Positions 62,162-64,000 of a DNA stretch of 64,000 nt are shown here, in pieces. A program made the translations under genes and the position numbers. The notes beneath the pieces were generated by a model. That model did no database searches, was not told where the DNA came from, and saw only the letters and a list, made by a program, of their open reading frames with translations. This DNA is from Sphingomonas ginsenosidivorax (GTDB lineage: Bacteria > Pseudomonadota > Alphaproteobacteria > Sphingomonadales > Sphingomonadaceae), in contig NZ_VOQR01000001.1 in assembly GCF_007995065.1 (NCBI RefSeq), positions 747,001 through 811,000 on the forward strand. Reading direction: 5' to 3'. The first letter of the stretch is position 1, and every line of letters starts with the position of its first letter.

Positions 62162-62684
62162 GCGCGTGCCGCGCGGTCGCCACCCGACGCTATTGCGTGG
62201 GTACGCGGTGCCCAAACTTCCGTCACCCCAGCGAAGGCTGGGGTCTCCCGCGGCTCTTGCGCTGCGCGTGCCTCACGAGATCCCAGCCTTCGCTGGGATG
62301 ACGGAAGGTGGGAGTGCGCGGAAGCCCACCGGTTTCACCCTCATCGAGATCATGGTCGCGCTCGCGGTATTCAGCCTCGCCGCGATGGCGCTCGTGCGGC
62401 TCGAGAGCGCGACGATCCGCGGTGCCTCGATCCTCGACGAAACTCTCGTCGCGCAGATGGTCGCGCGCAACGTCGCGATAGAAGCGGTCACCGACGGCAC
62501 GCCGCCGACCGCGGGTCGCGTCACCGGCGTCGAGACCAATGGCGGCCGCGCCTGGGCCTGGACGCGGCAGGTGAGCGCGATCGGCGATGCCGGTGTGCTT
62601 CGGATCGACGTCATGGTGGCGGGCCCAGGCGGTGCTATGCTGGGGCGCCTGACGATGATCCGCCCGCCACGGGGCGCGGCATGA
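62151..62684 (+). CDS. gspI: Minor pseudopilin GspI
   Basis: ATG 62151 overlaps gspH and gives 177 residues; in-frame ATG 62298 gives 128 with a 12-residue leader. Prepilin site G61|F62 in KPTGFTLIEIMVALAVF. The C-terminal part has LVAQMVARNVAIEAVTDG and the end-of-gene WAWTRQV. Residues about 24-52 are a translated family B palindrome (62219-62304), which also donates the second ATG. Confidence 0.9.
   Translation: MLGERVPRGRHPTLLRGYAVPKLPSPQRRLGSPAALALRVPHEIPAFAGMTEGGSARKPTGFTLIEIMVALAVFSLAAMALVRLESATIRGASILDETLVAQMVARNVAIEAVTDGTPPTAGRVTGVETNGGRAWAWTRQVSAIGDAGVLRIDVMVAGPGGAMLGRLTMIRPPRGAA
62219..62304. repeat. Composite palindrome, family B, copy 4 (inside gspI)
   Basis: TCCGTCACCCCAGCGAAGGC left arm and GCCTTCGCTGGGATGACGGA right arm, in frame with gspI upstream of its prepilin cleavage site. 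Confidence 0.85.
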
Positions 62685-63313
62685 CGCCGCGGCGGTCCGA
62701 GGCCGGCTTCACGCTGGTCGAGGTGATGGTCTCGCTGCTGATCTTCGGCATGATCGCCGCGGCGGGCGTCGCGATCCTGTCGTTCAGCGTCCGCGCGCAG
62801 GGGACGACGGGCGCGCGGCTCGACGACATGGCCGCGTTGACGCGGACGGTGTCGATCCTCTCCGCCGATCTCGCCCAGGCGCGCAACCGCAGCGCGCGTG
62901 ACGAGGCGGGTAGTGTGCTGCCGGCATTCGTCGGAGAGAGCGGCTCCGGCGTCGCGCCGATGCTCCGCTTCGTCCGCGCCGGCTGGAGCAATCTGGACGG
63001 CGCCCCGCGCGCGAGCCTGCAGAAGGTCGCCTATCAGGTCCAGGACTCGACGCTGCAGCGGATCGCCTATCCGATGGTCGACGGCGCGCAGCCCTTGCCC
63101 CCCGCGGCGCTGATGACTCGCGTCCGCCAGGTCGGCTTGCGCTACCGCATCGGCGGCGCGTGGAGCGATCGCTGGGACGGGGCGACCGGCGTGCCGTTGC
63201 CCGATGCGCTCGAACTGCGCGTCCAGCGCGACGACGGCACGCTGTTCCGCCAGCTGTTCCTCGTCGGCTCGGGCTATGTCCCCACACCGGATCAGCCCCG
63301 TGCGCCGGGTTGA
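62681..63313 (+). CDS. gspJ: Minor pseudopilin GspJ
   Basis: 210 residues from ATG at 62681, overlapping gspI by 4 bases. Leader MTPRRSEAG, cleavage G9|F10 before FTLVEVMVSLLIFG, then LDDMAALTRTVSILSADLAQ and the GspJ-type LRFVRAGWSN and YRIGGAWSDRW region. Forms the tip complex with GspI and GspK. Confidence 0.93.
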   Translation: MTPRRSEAGFTLVEVMVSLLIFGMIAAAGVAILSFSVRAQGTTGARLDDMAALTRTVSILSADLAQARNRSARDEAGSVLPAFVGESGSGVAPMLRFVRAGWSNLDGAPRASLQKVAYQVQDSTLQRIAYPMVDGAQPLPPAALMTRVRQVGLRYRIGGAWSDRWDGATGVPLPDALELRVQRDDGTLFRQLFLVGSGYVPTPDQPRAPG

Positions 63314-64000
63314 CCGGTCCGAGCGCGGCGCCGCGCTGCTGACCGTGCTGATGCTCGTCGCGATCATCGCGGTGCTGGCGAGTGCCGCGCTCGAGAAGCT
63401 GCGGCTCTCGACGCGGCTGGCGGGCAACGCGGCGGCGGGCGAGCAGGTGCGCGCCTATGCCTATGCCGCCGAGACGATGGCGGTGACGCGGATCGGGTCG
63501 ATGCTCGGCGCCAATCCGAAGCGCGTGACGCTGGCGGGCGGATGGAGCGACCGGCCGTTCGGGCTGCCGTTGCCGGGCGGCGGCTTCGCGACCGCGCGGG
63601 TGCGCGACGGGGGGAATTGCTTCAACCTCAACGGCCTCGTCCAGCGGACGTCGGACGGGGTGTATGCGACGCGCGGCGAGCAGCGCCCGGTGTTCGTCCG
63701 CCTGATGCGGTTGCTCCAGGTGCCCGTACAGGTCGCCGAGCAGATCGCGTCGGGTGCGACCGACTGGATCGACACCGACCAGGACCAGCAGGCGATGGGC
63801 GCGGAAGATGGCGCGTATCTGGGCCGCGACCCGTCCTATCGCACCGCGGGCACACTGATGAGCGATCCCAGCGAGCTGCGCGCGGTCGCAGGCATGACGC
63901 CGGCGATCTACACGACGCTGCGGCCGTGGATCTGCACCTTGCCGATCGCCGATCCCGCGCCGATCAACGTCAACACGCTGTTGCCCGAACAGGCGCCTTT
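63300..64000 (+). CDS. gspK: Minor pseudopilin GspK (3' part beyond window)
   Basis: Frame from GTG 63300, overlapping gspJ by 14 bases, to the right edge (about 233 residues; usual 300-330). Short prepilin-like N-terminus ERGAALLTVLMLVAIIAVL; GspK characteristically lacks the +5 Glu and has the hydrophobic ALLTVL start. NLNGLV, TDWIDTDQDQQAMGAED and NVNTL are the calcium/helical domain signatures. gspL and gspM would be expected beyond the edge. Confidence 0.93.
   Translation, partial: MRRVDRSERGAALLTVLMLVAIIAVLASAALEKLRLSTRLAGNAAAGEQVRAYAYAAETMAVTRIGSMLGANPKRVTLAGGWSDRPFGLPLPGGGFATARVRDGGNCFNLNGLVQRTSDGVYATRGEQRPVFVRLMRLLQVPVQVAEQIASGATDWIDTDQDQQAMGAEDGAYLGRDPSYRTAGTLMSDPSELRAVAGMTPAIYTTLRPWICTLPIADPAPINVNTLLPEQAP

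Overview
The window comes from a GC-rich alphaproteobacterium, most likely a Sphingomonas-type sphingomonad. The signs are the gene order tpiA | ppiD-trpE ... trpG-trpD-trpC-moaC-moeA-lexA | comEC | gltX-gltA, a tig-clpP-clpX-lon-HU proteostasis block, alphaproteobacterial GAAC-N7-GAAC SOS boxes, a large TonB-dependent receptor, and many short composite palindromes between genes. It carries about 50 protein genes and two tRNAs (Leu-UAG, Val-CAC). No rRNA, prophage, transposase or CRISPR array is visible. gltA is cut at the left edge and gspK at the right edge.

Layout. 1-16 kb: central metabolism and biosynthesis on the minus strand (gltA, gltX, lexA, moeA, moaC, trpC/D/G/E, ppiD), with comEC and tpiA on the plus strand. 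16-30 kb: an M17 aminopeptidase, RimO, AnmK, a MoxR/VWA pair separated by a membrane glycosyltransferase and a CHAP protein, an S9 peptidase and Asd. 30-44 kb: tRNA-Leu, trigger factor, ClpP, ClpX, Lon and HU, interrupted by a GT2, an SDR, a Ca2+/H+ antiporter, a cytochrome c and an M1 aminopeptidase. 44-49 kb: a translationally coupled TetR-EmrA-EmrB-NodT efflux operon. 49-64 kb: a beta-helix lipoprotein and a large TonB-dependent receptor, a prolyl-hydroxylase-like oxygenase, then a type II secretion operon gspCDEFGHIJK.

Most interesting biology. (1) Upstream of the lipoprotein gene lie six 7-bp units at an exact 11-bp period (five good matches to a GCGTCAC/CCGTCAC motif). This is the geometry of tandem PHO boxes. 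The lipoprotein has Asp directly after its lipidated Cys, the Lol-avoidance signal also used by the T2SS substrate pullulanase, and the T2SS operon lies close by. Together these suggest a phosphate-starvation surface-lipoprotein/TonB-receptor system exported by the adjacent T2SS. (2) At least eight families of composite palindromes (over 20 copies) occupy gene junctions. Several have entered coding sequence in frame. At gspE, gspG and gspI, three different families sit between a start codon that overlaps the preceding gene and the first conserved residue; at trpG/trpD one extends TrpG and gives trpD its ribosome binding site. (3) trpE has no ATG/GTG/TTG start in its conserved N-terminal region; an AUA codon sits where the start should be.

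Limits: all family names come from reading motifs in translations, without database searches. Promoter and operator calls are pattern matches.
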